A DNA stretch of 64,000 nucleotides from positions 806,001-870,000 of the forward strand of contig NZ_QPCG01000002.1 in NCBI RefSeq assembly GCF_003351025.1, read 5' to 3'. Below the pieces are notes generated by a model. The model saw only the letters and a list, made by a program, of their open reading frames with translations. It was not told the DNA's origin and did no database searches. This DNA comes from Mucilaginibacter endophyticus (GTDB taxonomy: Bacteria > Bacteroidota > Bacteroidia > Sphingobacteriales > Sphingobacteriaceae). Shown in pieces: positions 44,277 through 52,912 of the stretch (the stretch's first letter is position 1; each line of letters starts with the position of its first letter). The position numbers and the translations under genes were made by a program.

Positions 44277-46616
44277 TCAGATTCCCCAGTTTTTATTCGG
44301 CGTTGCCCCCATGCTTAACTCCAATGTGCCACCTGCAGCAATATCTTTATAGTCGATATAGCATTTGTTATAAGTTTTACCATTAAGCTTTGCCCCTTGT
44401 ATGTAAATGTTTCTTGCCGAATTATTATTGGCGATAATAGTGAACGTTTTTCCCTTAGCGTATTTAGGATCGAGCCTCAAGGTTACTTTATTAAATACCG
44501 GACTGGTGATCTCTTGCCTGGTGTCGCCAGGACAAACAGGGTGCAAGCCACTGGCTGCCAATACATACCATGCCGACATCTGCCCTACATCTTCGTTCCC
44601 CACCAAGCCCTCTACAGAGTTTTTATAAGCCCTGCTACAGATCTCGCGAGTCCATTTCTGGGTAAGCCACGGAGCGCCCAACCTGTTATATAAAAATGGA
44701 ACATGGTGCACAGGCTCGTTGGAGTGGTTGTAGTAATCGTTCCACATCATGTTATCGGGCGTTTTTTCAAAAAGATTGTCCAAATCGGCTATCACTTTAT
44801 CGCGGCCGCCCATCAGCTTTGCCATGCCGTCAACATCCTGGGGTACAAACCAGCCTTGCTGATAAGGGTTACTCTCCACGCAGCCATACCATTGTTTAAT
44901 ACGCCCTTCCGCAGGCCATGGCAGCCAATTACCGGTACTATCTTTGGGGCGGAACCAACCTTTGTCCGCATCAAAGATATTTTTAAAGGCTTCTCCCCTT
45001 TCGCTGTATTTTTTTTCGTCCTGTGTTTTGTTAAGCGCTTTTGCAAGCTGCGCAACGCACCAATCGTTATAAGCATACTCAAGCGTATAGCTTATACCGC
45101 CACCACCCGGAGTAAAACCTTTATCGCCATTGCCAAATTTTTCAACGGTGCTCACGGCTAATTTATAGGCATCGGGTATGTTATAGTTACGTATACCTTT
45201 GGCGTACGCATCGGCCATAACGGCTACCGCCGGGTTACCAAGCATACAGCCGCTGTAAGCATTCAATAGCTCCCAGCGTTCCAGGTAATCCTTATTTTTC
45301 TCGTTAGCAAGGGTAACCAAAGAATTAACCAGATCATTAACCAGTGATGGGTTAATAATGGTTTGCAAAGGCATCTGGCTCCTGAAAACGTCCCAGCCAC
45401 TAAAAATCGTTCTCTTCTTAAATGTTATAGTATGATGAACTTTTCCGTCGCCGCCCATGTATTGCCCGGTAACATCACTTACAATGCGCGGATCAATCAT
45501 TGTATGATATAACGCTGTATAAAACACCGTTTTTTGCTCTGGCGTGCCACCCTGGATGCTTACTTTTGATAAGGCGTTATTCCATAGGTTCACAGTATGT
45601 TGGTGTACGGCATCGAAATTCCAGTCCTCTATTTCAGCCTGCAGATTGGCTTTAGCTCCGGCTACGCTTACAAATGAAATACCTGATTTGAGTATCACCT
45701 GCTCATTGGCGTTAGTTGCAAACTCGGTATAAAAACCGAGATGCTTGCCTTGTTTCTCTTTTAAACCTTTTAATACTTCGGCTTTGGCAACGCGCTCCTG
45801 GTATTTATCGCTGGTTACATCGTCCAATTTCCGGCTCCAATCGCCAGGAATATCGGCACTCCAAACACCATAATTTTTCAGCGGTTTGCTGAACTGTGTG
45901 TAGAAATATACGGTATAATCCGCCTTGCCATCGCCATTGCCCCAGCCACCTCCATCGGGTGTACATTTCATAAAACCTTCAATAGTATGGTCATCAACTA
46001 CTTTTACATACTGTAAGGTTGATGTTCCCCCTACCCTCCGGGCCAGATCAATCTGGATGCGTGATTGTTTATTTTGAGGGAATGTAAAGCGCAGCATGCC
46101 GCTGTGAGGAGCTGCAGTGGCTTCAGCTTTGATATGATAATCAGTTAGCTCAACGCTATAATAGCCAGCAGACGCCTTTTCACTTTTCTTATCATAAGTG
46201 GAACGGTATCCTACGCCGGTTGTACCTATCTTACCGGCACTTGTTTTAAGCGCACCTGTTGTCGGCATTACTAAAAAGTTCCCCAGATCGCCATACCAGC
46301 CAATACCGCTCATTTGAGTAAAGGCAAAACCTTCTATACTTGTATGCTCATAACTGTAACCGGAGCCATTATCGCCGCCTGTTATGGTATTCGGACTTAA
46401 CTGCACCAATCCATAAGGCGTAGCAGCGCCCGGAAAAGTTTTACCTAAACCATGATAAACACCCGCACCATCGGCACTAGTACTGGCACCAATAAACGGG
46501 TTAACATACGAAGCCGCGTTTTGGGCTTTCAGTTCTGTGGCTACCCCGAGCGATAAACCCACAGCAAATACAGCGACTAAATATTTTTTTAATACAGGTA
46601 GAGTAGTTATGCTCAT
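44277..46616 (-). CDS. GH92 alpha-mannosidase (second copy)
   Basis: 779 residues with signal peptide (~1-31, ending LKAQ). NPFIGASTSADGAGVYHGLGKTFPGAATPYGLVQLSPNT opens the beta-sandwich domain; WDVFRSQMPL, HSNEPVHHVPFLYNRLGAP and VGNEDVGQMSAWYVLAASGLHPVCPG are the barrel motifs, with the acidic residues kept. The N-terminal region is longer and different from the other GH92, which suggests another linkage specificity. It is the first gene of the locus on this strand and has its own operator. Confidence 0.93.
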   Translation of the reverse strand: MSITTLPVLKKYLVAVFAVGLSLGVATELKAQNAASYVNPFIGASTSADGAGVYHGLGKTFPGAATPYGLVQLSPNTITGGDNGSGYSYEHTSIEGFAFTQMSGIGWYGDLGNFLVMPTTGALKTSAGKIGTTGVGYRSTYDKKSEKASAGYYSVELTDYHIKAEATAAPHSGMLRFTFPQNKQSRIQIDLARRVGGTSTLQYVKVVDDHTIEGFMKCTPDGGGWGNGDGKADYTVYFYTQFSKPLKNYGVWSADIPGDWSRKLDDVTSDKYQERVAKAEVLKGLKEKQGKHLGFYTEFATNANEQVILKSGISFVSVAGAKANLQAEIEDWNFDAVHQHTVNLWNNALSKVSIQGGTPEQKTVFYTALYHTMIDPRIVSDVTGQYMGGDGKVHHTITFKKRTIFSGWDVFRSQMPLQTIINPSLVNDLVNSLVTLANEKNKDYLERWELLNAYSGCMLGNPAVAVMADAYAKGIRNYNIPDAYKLAVSTVEKFGNGDKGFTPGGGGISYTLEYAYNDWCVAQLAKALNKTQDEKKYSERGEAFKNIFDADKGWFRPKDSTGNWLPWPAEGRIKQWYGCVESNPYQQGWFVPQDVDGMAKLMGGRDKVIADLDNLFEKTPDNMMWNDYYNHSNEPVHHVPFLYNRLGAPWLTQKWTREICSRAYKNSVEGLVGNEDVGQMSAWYVLAASGLHPVCPGDTRQEITSPVFNKVTLRLDPKYAKGKTFTIIANNNSARNIYIQGAKLNGKTYNKCYIDYKDIAAGGTLELSMGATPNKNWGI

Positions 46617-46783
46617 AATGGTAGTACCGGTTTTATTGTTTAAGATCTGGCAGCCCGAAACTGTGATTTATTATCGAGAAAAAACTTTATTTAGCGTAAG
46701 TTTTTCATGACAGATAATCCTTCAGCGTTTAAAAAATTGACCGGTATTATTAATTGGTTATTACGCAACCAAATTATATAATA

Positions 46784-46796
46784 AAATCGATTTAGC
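46784..46796 (-). promoter_or_regulatory. LacI-type operator, site 9 (second GH92 gene)
   Basis: Minus strand GCTAAATCGATTT, perfect match, 167 nt upstream of the GH92 start. Confidence 0.78.
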
Positions 46797-46825
46797 AAAT
46801 TTTAGTTGATTTTTATTTTTCATAA

Positions 46826-46860
46826 AAACAGCGACTGCCTTTTCGAGACAGTCGCTGTTT
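46826..46860 (-). terminator. Terminator of the DoxX-ArsR-SRPBCC unit
   Basis: 12-bp perfect arms AAACAGCGACTG (46826-46837) and CAGTCGCTGTTT (46849-46860), 11-nt loop, then T/A-rich sequence on the minus strand, 20 nt after the last stop. Confidence 0.85.
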
Positions 46861-46879
46861 AATATTGCTGTAACCTATT

Positions 46880-47293
46880 TTAGTTTTCTTCGGTATACTT
46901 TTTAAAGTTGTTGAGTATAGCCTGCCAGCCGCTTTTTTGCATTTCAAGCGGATTTTGGTCTTCCGGATCAAATATTACCTCAACTTCAGTTTGATTGCCG
47001 TTTGCTTTAAAAGCTACAGAAGCTTGTCTGCCGTTTGGCATTGTGTAGGTAAACTTTTCGCCGTCAATAACTTCATCATAAGTAGCTTCAAAATCAAAAC
47101 CGAAGCTTCCGTCCTTAGCTTCCATCCTTGCCGAATATTTGCCGCCAACCTGCATATCGTTAGATGCTGAAGGGCATTGCCACGAAGGATCGGCAAAGTT
47201 CCATTTTGTAATATGCTCCGGATTGGTGTAGTAGTCCCAAACTTTTTTTACATCTGCATTTACCGTAGCGGTAACTGTGATCTTGTTGCTCAT
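46880..47293 (-). CDS. SRPBCC (AHSA1-like) protein, C
   Basis: 137 residues. VTATVNADVKKVWDYYTNPEHITKWNF opens the START-like fold, and GWQAILNNFKKYTEE ends it. Last gene of the unit, 4 nt after the preceding SRPBCC gene. The ligand is unknown; it is a small cytoplasmic hydrophobe-binding protein. Confidence 0.85.
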   Translation of the reverse strand: MSNKITVTATVNADVKKVWDYYTNPEHITKWNFADPSWQCPSASNDMQVGGKYSARMEAKDGSFGFDFEATYDEVIDGEKFTYTMPNGRQASVAFKANGNQTEVEVIFDPEDQNPLEMQKSGWQAILNNFKKYTEEN

Positions 47294-47297
47294 TTTA

Positions 47298-47801
47298 TTA
47301 TTTTTTTAAGGTTAGTAATAATTGGTCAAGTTTTTCGAGTGTTGCCATCATGCCTTGTTCCATACCCATCTGGATCACAGTTTCCAGATCAGAAAGCGAC
47401 TTATAGGTAACAACTGTTTCTACCAAAGCGTTTTCTCCCCTATCGGTAAAATTTACAAGCCACTCGGCCCTGGGCAGGTCCTCGTTTATCTCGCCTTCGG
47501 CATTACAGAAAGCGTCCAATGCGGTATAGTAATCAATAGGCTTAATTTTTTGATAGCCTGTCCAGCCCCAATATTCTGTTCCGTTTGGATCAACCATGGC
47601 ATAATGCCAGTGGCCACCCTCGCTAAAATCCATCGACTTTGTTTTGGTTGTTAATGGCGCTGGCGCAAACCACTGGTCAAGCAGTTCCTGTTTGGTGTAG
47701 CAATCCCAAACCAATTGCCTGTCGGCCAAAAACTCACGTTTAATAGTTAATGTGTTCTTTACTTTGTCGGCAACGAAGTCGAAATACAAATTGCTTTTCA
47801 T
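47298..47801 (-). CDS. SRPBCC (AHSA1-like) protein, B
   Basis: 167 residues. IKREFLADRQLVWDCYTKQELLDQWFAP and MEQGMMATLEKLDQLL are AHSA1-family ends, and EGGHWHYAMVDPNGTEYWG resembles the protein at 9034-9534. The ATG overlaps the stop of the preceding arsR by 4 nt (ATGA), so translation is probably coupled. Confidence 0.86.
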   Translation of the reverse strand: MKSNLYFDFVADKVKNTLTIKREFLADRQLVWDCYTKQELLDQWFAPAPLTTKTKSMDFSEGGHWHYAMVDPNGTEYWGWTGYQKIKPIDYYTALDAFCNAEGEINEDLPRAEWLVNFTDRGENALVETVVTYKSLSDLETVIQMGMEQGMMATLEKLDQLLLTLKK

Positions 47802-48118
47802 TTTTGTTGTTTTTTTAAGGTTGATAAAAGGTTATCGAGTTGCAGGAAGCGCGTTTCCCAGATTTTCCGGAACTGCTCCAGCCATTTGTCTATTTCTTTC
47901 ATTTTGTCAATCTCCAATAGATAATAAATCTCCCGACCCTGATGCTCCTGTTTCACAAGCTCGCATTCGGTTAAAACCTTCAGGTGCTTTGAAATTGCCT
48001 GGCGTGTGGTGTCAAAATGTTCGGCGATAGCATTAGGTGTCATGGCCTGTAATGCAATCAAGGCAATAATAGCCCTACGGGTAGGGTCGGCAACGGCTTG
48101 AAAAATATCTCTTCTCAT
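47798..48118 (-). CDS. ArsR/SmtB-family winged-helix repressor (second copy)
   Basis: 106 residues. MRRDIFQAVADPTRRAIIALIA, then EHFDTTRQAISKHLKVL and EHQGREIYY, closely parallel the regulator at 7658-7987. Recognition-helix residues differ (TTRQAISKHL against VSRPAISQHI), in step with the change of their operators. It probably represses the unit headed by the DoxX gene. Confidence 0.9.
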   Translation of the reverse strand: MRRDIFQAVADPTRRAIIALIALQAMTPNAIAEHFDTTRQAISKHLKVLTECELVKQEHQGREIYYLLEIDKMKEIDKWLEQFRKIWETRFLQLDNLLSTLKKQQK

Positions 48119-48168
48119 TGAAGTACTAATTACACACCGGCTAAGTAACAGCCGGTTATTTTAAAAAC

Positions 48169-48549
48169 TTATTTCCTGATCATTGGCAGGTATTTTTCCC
48201 AATTATCAATGATTACCCAGGCAACAATCGCTATCAACACTAATACAATAGGCAAGCCTGATGGAGCCATGCTGATATTGGATAATAAAATACCGGTTAA
48301 AATAGGTACAAGCACAATCGCGCCAAGCGCTCTTGTTCTTGGAATAATCAATAACAAGCCACCCACAACCTCCGCAGCCCCTACCAGTGGCATGAGCCAG
48401 CCTATTTCCATATATGCCTGCATAACTTTCATCATTTTTTCGGGCATATCTTTAGGCATCGGCATGTAATTCAGGAATTTATTCAGGCCGGCGTTAATAA
48501 ACATAAGCCCGGTTAACAGGCATAAAACAAATTGGATTTTACTTTTCAT
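48169..48549 (-). CDS. DoxX-family membrane protein
   Basis: 126 residues with four membrane segments (LTGLMFINAGLNKFLN; IGWLMPLVGAAEVVGGLLLIIP; ALGAIVLVPILTGILLSNI; LPIVLVLIAIVAWVII). The DoxX family is loosely linked to redox and stress handling; no catalytic residue is visible. It is the first gene of the unit, 50 nt before arsR, just behind the double-operator promoter. Confidence 0.85.
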   Translation of the reverse strand: MKSKIQFVLCLLTGLMFINAGLNKFLNYMPMPKDMPEKMMKVMQAYMEIGWLMPLVGAAEVVGGLLLIIPRTRALGAIVLVPILTGILLSNISMAPSGLPIVLVLIAIVAWVIIDNWEKYLPMIRK

Positions 48550-48570
48550 GATTGGTTTATTTTAAGTTTA

Positions 48571-48618
48571 CGAAACTGATTGGTTGCAAATATATACGCA
48601 ACCAATCAGTTTCGCAAA
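48571..48618 (-). promoter_or_regulatory. DoxX-unit promoter with double ArsR operator
   Basis: On the minus strand: -33 TTTG (48615-48618), 20-nt spacer, -7 TATATTTG (48587-48594). The 17-bp arms 48571-48587 and 48598-48614 are exact inverted repeats. Layout, spacing and flanks equal the promoter at 7594-7640, with the arm core changed from AGTGATTGCT to ACTGATTGGT. Confidence 0.87.
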
Positions 48619-48759
48619 TTTATTTTGAAAAATTTAGGATGAAAAAAATCCCAAAGCGTGGACAAGCTGATCTGAAGCTAAAACAAGCACATTTTCTAAT
48701 TAATTGTCCAATTTCACTTAGACTCAAGAAACTCCTACTTTAAACAATCTATTAATTAC

Positions 48760-48793
48760 AAAAACTCATTCATGATAAAACATCTGAGTTTTT
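48760..48793. terminator. Isolated terminator-like hairpin upstream of the HExxH gene
   Basis: AAAAACTCA (48760-48768) and TGAGTTTTT (48785-48793), 16-nt loop, then T. It has no gene in front of it on the plus strand, so it could shield the next gene from read-through or be chance. Confidence 0.4.
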
Positions 48794-48843
48794 TCAATTA
48801 AGCAAACTTTTTTTAGCTTTAAGTGCCAACCATTTAAAACACC

Positions 48844-50445
48844 ATGAAATTAAATAGTGCTTTGTTATCTACTCAAGAGGAGTTTGCACAACTGAATGGA
48901 ACCTCTATTAGGGGATCATACCACTGGATGCAATTCGTATTAAGACTAAGGGATGACGTTAGAGAGGGACTAAAAAGCGAGTTTGATTTTGAACGTATAC
49001 CCGCACAATCGACAGCAATTCATGAAAATATCCACTGGTGGCAATATATGGGATCAAACTTCGGTCTACTGTTCTCCTTAGCCTATCCTGCTTTTGTTCA
49101 CTTTTCTGGGCCGGGATTAATGAACTTGGTTTCACAAAGGCTAACTACAAAATCAATTCTAAAGTTTGATAAAGAATATTACGCCAAACACGGAAAAGCA
49201 GACCTTGAAGATATCAATTTTGTCCTTAATAATTATTATGATCTTGAGTACGCCAAGCGGTTTGCTTTAAACAATGAGGACATAATAGAAATTAATAAAG
49301 ATAGACGATTTTTCCTAAGCATAGGGCATTGTTATCGTATCTTATGGAGTGAAACCATAGATACTCTTGCTGCCACATTAGATCCCGATTATAAATTCTT
49401 GCCCAAAGCAAACGAATGGGAAGGAAAATTCAAGTACTTAAACGATAATAAAATAGCTGGTTTTTACCCAGATTCTCCTTTACATTTAACTCCCCTTGGA
49501 ATCAAAGCTATTTATGAAGGGCAAGCAATATTTAATCAAATTCAGTTCCTGAACCAAAATCTAAACAAGGATTTAACTTATGAGGATTGCGAAAACGCGG
49601 GTATGCTGCATGGCATATACGTGAAAGCCTTTGAATTCTTTTTAAAAGTGACTAAACTTACTAAACCTTCAAATCTATTAGACCCCACAATTGGACTGTT
49701 TTTAGCCATCTGCGATATAGCTATTAATCCCAACAACGGCTTCCCTCTTGATATTTACGACTTAGAAAACTTTATTGTTAAAAATGATCCTGGCTGTCGA
49801 TTTTCTTTGTTATGTGGGGAGATATCAAAAAAAGCAGAACATTATCGTAGTAAAGTTACAGATTACACGAAGGACGAATATATCCAATTATCTGAGGAGT
49901 TATCGGAAGCAATTGGTTGCAAATGCTCATATAAGAGTATCCCTATCATATTGAAATGTCAAGAACATCAAAAGGTAGCTGAGATTCTTGACGAGGAACG
50001 AGAACTCAAATATACCCTTCCAAATCTCCCAATAAAATTAATGTTCTCAAAGTATTATCGTTTTCAGGAAGATAAATACGAATATCCCCATGTTCTGTGC
50101 TGGTTTGGTTACCACTGCACTCCCAAGAATAAGATTATTGAGTTTGATATCGTAAACTCTTTATATAAAAAACACCATGCATTGTTTATGGATGCTGCGG
50201 ATGGAGAGATTAAGCCCACCATATTCGAAGGCCGAACTGAAGAAAATATTAAGAACTCCTTTAATCTATTTTACGCATTTAACATACTTTATGATCAGAC
50301 TCTAAAATGGGTAGCTGAAGAAGGGGCGTTCAAGTTTGATTATGGGTGGCTCGCAGGAGAAAGAGCAAAGACTTTTACGCCATCGATTAAAAGGAATTTC
50401 AAGAACCAATGGGGTATTTCTATGGACGATATCAAAATCCTGTAA
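48844..50445 (+). CDS. Unclassified HExxH (putative zinc metallopeptidase) protein
   Basis: 533 residues, no signal peptide or membrane segment, so cytoplasmic. AIHENIHWWQYMGSNFG contains HExxH at His60-Glu61-His64, the zinc-binding and catalytic motif of zincins. IYEGQAIFNQ (Glu225) looks like the EGxA helix that gives the third zinc ligand in gluzincins. The remainder has no domain I know; two CxC/HC clusters (GCKCSYKS; YHCTPKN) may be structural. The gene is alone between divergent and convergent neighbours. It is visibly A/T-rich: three sampled 60-nt lines have 35, 27 and 35% G+C against 47% in one line of the next gene, which hints at transfer. A peptidase role is inferred from two motifs only. 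Confidence 0.6.
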   Translation: MKLNSALLSTQEEFAQLNGTSIRGSYHWMQFVLRLRDDVREGLKSEFDFERIPAQSTAIHENIHWWQYMGSNFGLLFSLAYPAFVHFSGPGLMNLVSQRLTTKSILKFDKEYYAKHGKADLEDINFVLNNYYDLEYAKRFALNNEDIIEINKDRRFFLSIGHCYRILWSETIDTLAATLDPDYKFLPKANEWEGKFKYLNDNKIAGFYPDSPLHLTPLGIKAIYEGQAIFNQIQFLNQNLNKDLTYEDCENAGMLHGIYVKAFEFFLKVTKLTKPSNLLDPTIGLFLAICDIAINPNNGFPLDIYDLENFIVKNDPGCRFSLLCGEISKKAEHYRSKVTDYTKDEYIQLSEELSEAIGCKCSYKSIPIILKCQEHQKVAEILDEERELKYTLPNLPIKLMFSKYYRFQEDKYEYPHVLCWFGYHCTPKNKIIEFDIVNSLYKKHHALFMDAADGEIKPTIFEGRTEENIKNSFNLFYAFNILYDQTLKWVAEEGAFKFDYGWLAGERAKTFTPSIKRNFKNQWGISMDDIKIL

Positions 50446-50500
50446 ATCTTTATAAAACTAAACAATTTATTACCTCTTTAAAAATTGGATAAGTTAAATG

Positions 50501-50528
50501 CCCCGATATTTGAAGATACCGGGGTTTT
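50501..50528 (+). terminator. Terminator between convergent genes
   Basis: CCCCG-A-TAT (50501-50509) pairs with ATA-C-CGGGG (50516-50524) with one internal mismatch, then TTTT on the plus strand. Confidence 0.7.
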
Positions 50529-50532
50529 AATA

Positions 50533-51732
50533 TTATCCAATCTTGTAACTACTATCCCAGTTACAGGTTTTCTGGCTGTATAAGGCCTGATTACCCAGAT
50601 GCACACTAATGGCTGTCCGGGCTCCGGTAAATACATTGCTATCGGGGAGTTCCTTACGCTGTATTTTCTGATAAAAATCGTTAAATGCGTACCAGGTACC
50701 ATCTTTGGTGGCTTCGGGTAAAATAGGTGTGCCGCCGTCCCTGTTCCACACAATGCGTGTTGCACCTGTTACGCCGTCTACTGTTCCTTTTTCACTTAAT
50801 AGTTTTTTCTCGGGGTAAAACATGCCCTGATCTGTTAGCAGGGATACGGAACCAAGCGTACCTTTTATTTTAAACAGGTACCCATCATGCGCGTTGCCGC
50901 ACATGGCGCCGAAGTTGCCGATCAGGCCCAGATCCGGATAGCGGAGCATCAACTGCACGTTATCATAAGTTTCACGGCCGTCCTTAAACACATCAATACC
51001 TCCGGTTGCAAAAAACTCCTGGGGATGGGTATCAAAAACCCAGTTAATAAAATCAATCTGGTGCGAAAGCAGTTCGGCCATTAACCCGCCCGAATATTCT
51101 TTATACATACGCCAGTTAATAGCCCGCTCAAGTGACGGATCAGGCACCGGGCGACGCCAGTTTCCGTTGCGATCCCAGCGGCAGTCAACCTGCGTTACTT
51201 TACCCAGGTAGCCTTTATTGATCATCTCCTTAACCCGGTAATATAATGGCGAGTAGCGATACTGATGCCCAACCTGTAAAACCTGGCCGGTACGCCCATG
51301 CATAAGGTTAACAAGTTCAAGCGCCTGCTCAATATTATAGGTCATTGTTTTTTCGAGGTATAAATGCTTGCCTGAGCGAATAACATCTGCAGCTACCTGG
51401 TAGTGAAGGTACAACGGTACAGCAACAATAATGGCATCTACCTGTTTATCATCAATTAGTTTACGATAGTCTGTATATGTTTTTACGGCGTTTGTTTTTG
51501 TCAACTTTTGCGCTGCCGTCAACCTGAAATCAAGTACATCGCATAAAGCGGTAATGCGATACTGATCGGGCATACTGTTAAGAATATTCATGATGCCTGT
51601 ACCACGGTCACCACAACCTATCACCGCTATTTTAACGGGATCGTTTGAAGGCTCCATTGCGCTTAAATTATGATTGAGCAATATCCCGCCCGTCAGCAAA
51701 CCTGTATTTTTCAAAAAAGTTCTTCTCTCCAT
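50533..51732 (-). CDS. Gfo/Idh/MocA-family oxidoreductase with Tat-like signal
   Basis: 399 residues. MERRTFLKNTGLLTGGILL is a Tat-like leader (RR-x-FLK), so it is probably exported folded. VKIAVIGCGDRGTGIMNIL is the NAD(P)-binding Rossmann motif, and LYLEKTMTYN holds the EK(T/P) dyad of the family. GLMAELLSHQIDFINWVF and WRMYKEYSGG shape the sugar site. Exported NAD-bound members include GH109 alpha-N-acetylgalactosaminidases and glucose-fructose oxidoreductase-like enzymes. Which is meant here is not clear. The gene follows apbE by 12 nt on the same strand. Confidence 0.83.
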   Translation of the reverse strand: MERRTFLKNTGLLTGGILLNHNLSAMEPSNDPVKIAVIGCGDRGTGIMNILNSMPDQYRITALCDVLDFRLTAAQKLTKTNAVKTYTDYRKLIDDKQVDAIIVAVPLYLHYQVAADVIRSGKHLYLEKTMTYNIEQALELVNLMHGRTGQVLQVGHQYRYSPLYYRVKEMINKGYLGKVTQVDCRWDRNGNWRRPVPDPSLERAINWRMYKEYSGGLMAELLSHQIDFINWVFDTHPQEFFATGGIDVFKDGRETYDNVQLMLRYPDLGLIGNFGAMCGNAHDGYLFKIKGTLGSVSLLTDQGMFYPEKKLLSEKGTVDGVTGATRIVWNRDGGTPILPEATKDGTWYAFNDFYQKIQRKELPDSNVFTGARTAISVHLGNQALYSQKTCNWDSSYKIG

Positions 51733-51744
51733 TTATTCAGTTCG

Positions 51745-52749
51745 TTATTTATATCCTTTAAAATAAGCAGTAACCGTATCCGCTACGTGGCCATCTGGCT
51801 TCCGGTACACGATATAAGCGCCCATATCTTTCCTTTTAGACAGGAAGTTTAGCGTGCGCTTCAATCCCATCGCCATAAACCCATTATCATACCCATCCGC
51901 TGTAATTGCGTCTTTTGCATAAACTGTAACACTAATCATTTCGTTTTGTACCGGGTAACCCGTTAACGGGTTCATCAGGTGCGATACCTGTTTACCACCC
52001 GCTTCGTGATGCTTACGGTAATTGCCCGATGTGGTGATGGCGCCATCCCCAGGCTCAATCACTTTACGCATCGGGGCCGGATCAAGGTCATCACCATTGA
52101 TTCCCTCAATACCAACCTTAAAGGGTTCATTCCCGGTTTTATGCCCCTTAATGCGCAATTCGCCGCCAAGCTCAATAAGATAGTTATGAATGCCATGTTG
52201 CTCCAATAAAGAAGCCAGCAAATCAACAGAATAGCCTTGAGCAATCCCGTTAAGGTCCAGTTGTACTCCCGGCAGTTTTTTATGTAAAAAATTTCCTTTT
52301 AGGGTGATCTTATCTGCGCCCACATTGACAAGAAGGGCCTGTATTTCTTTCCGATCGGGGTCGTGGCCGGGTTTAACCACACCAAATCCCCAGGCATCAA
52401 CCAAAGGTTTTACTGTAGGATCAACCAATCCGCCGGTTGCCCGGTTAATCTGCAGTGCACGTGCTACTAACACCCTGAATGTTTCATCCATTGAGATACC
52501 ATTTGCAGAATGATTAAACTTACTGATAAGCGAATTAGGCTGATACAGGGACACTGACTGATCAAAACGCTTCAATAAACTATCTGTTTGGCCCGTGCTC
52601 ACCAAGCTGTCGGGTGCGTAATAAACAATGCTGTAAGTGGTACCCTGGGCGTATCCCCTTAGTTCAACGCGACGGAGAGGCTCCTGCTGTACAAAAGCAC
52701 AGCATAACAAAATAAAGACGCAGGTATACGTCAGTACGGTTATTTTCAT
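51745..52749 (-). CDS. apbE: FAD:protein FMN transferase (ApbE)
   Basis: 334 residues from the ATG at 52749. A longer frame opens 60 codons upstream, but MKITVLTYTCVFILLCCAF is a natural signal/lipoprotein leader. ApbE attaches FMN covalently to threonine in flavoproteins such as NqrB/C and RnfD/G. Motifs: MRGYAQGTTY-like start (LRGYAQGTTYSIVYY), GVQLDLNGIAQGYSVD, GDGAITTSGNYRKHH (flavin and Mg binding) and HLMNPLTGYPV. Same strand as the oxidoreductase gene 12 nt on. No obvious client flavoprotein is in the window. Confidence 0.88.
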   Translation of the reverse strand: MKITVLTYTCVFILLCCAFVQQEPLRRVELRGYAQGTTYSIVYYAPDSLVSTGQTDSLLKRFDQSVSLYQPNSLISKFNHSANGISMDETFRVLVARALQINRATGGLVDPTVKPLVDAWGFGVVKPGHDPDRKEIQALLVNVGADKITLKGNFLHKKLPGVQLDLNGIAQGYSVDLLASLLEQHGIHNYLIELGGELRIKGHKTGNEPFKVGIEGINGDDLDPAPMRKVIEPGDGAITTSGNYRKHHEAGGKQVSHLMNPLTGYPVQNEMISVTVYAKDAITADGYDNGFMAMGLKRTLNFLSKRKDMGAYIVYRKPDGHVADTVTAYFKGYK

Positions 52750-52895
52750 AGTCAGATAACCAAATGTAAGCTTTCTGCCGGCTTTTTTAAATCTTGATTG
52801 AAATGAAGCATCAGGAGTTTCGTTTTTAAAACCCGATATCGTAAGTTGGTTTGATAAATTTGGTTCAACTGCAAACACTATCTGAACCAGTTTTA

Positions 52896-52903
52896 TAACT
52901 TTG
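52896..52903 (+). promoter_or_regulatory. Putative -7 element of the Nudix gene
   Basis: TAACTTTG ends 9 nt before the ATG at 52913, so the leader would be only a few nucleotides. No -33 match at 20 nt. Confidence 0.35.
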
Positions 52904-52912
52904 ACACATCTT

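Noticed and set aside
44703..45161. A 152-codon frame antisense to the second GH92 gene
   Set aside because: It lies fully inside a well-supported gene with conserved GH92 motifs; its protein has no family likeness.
48552..48743. A 63-codon plus-strand frame across the ArsR operator upstream of the HExxH gene
   Set aside because: It overlaps the palindromic promoter of the DoxX unit, has no recognisable product and no start signal.
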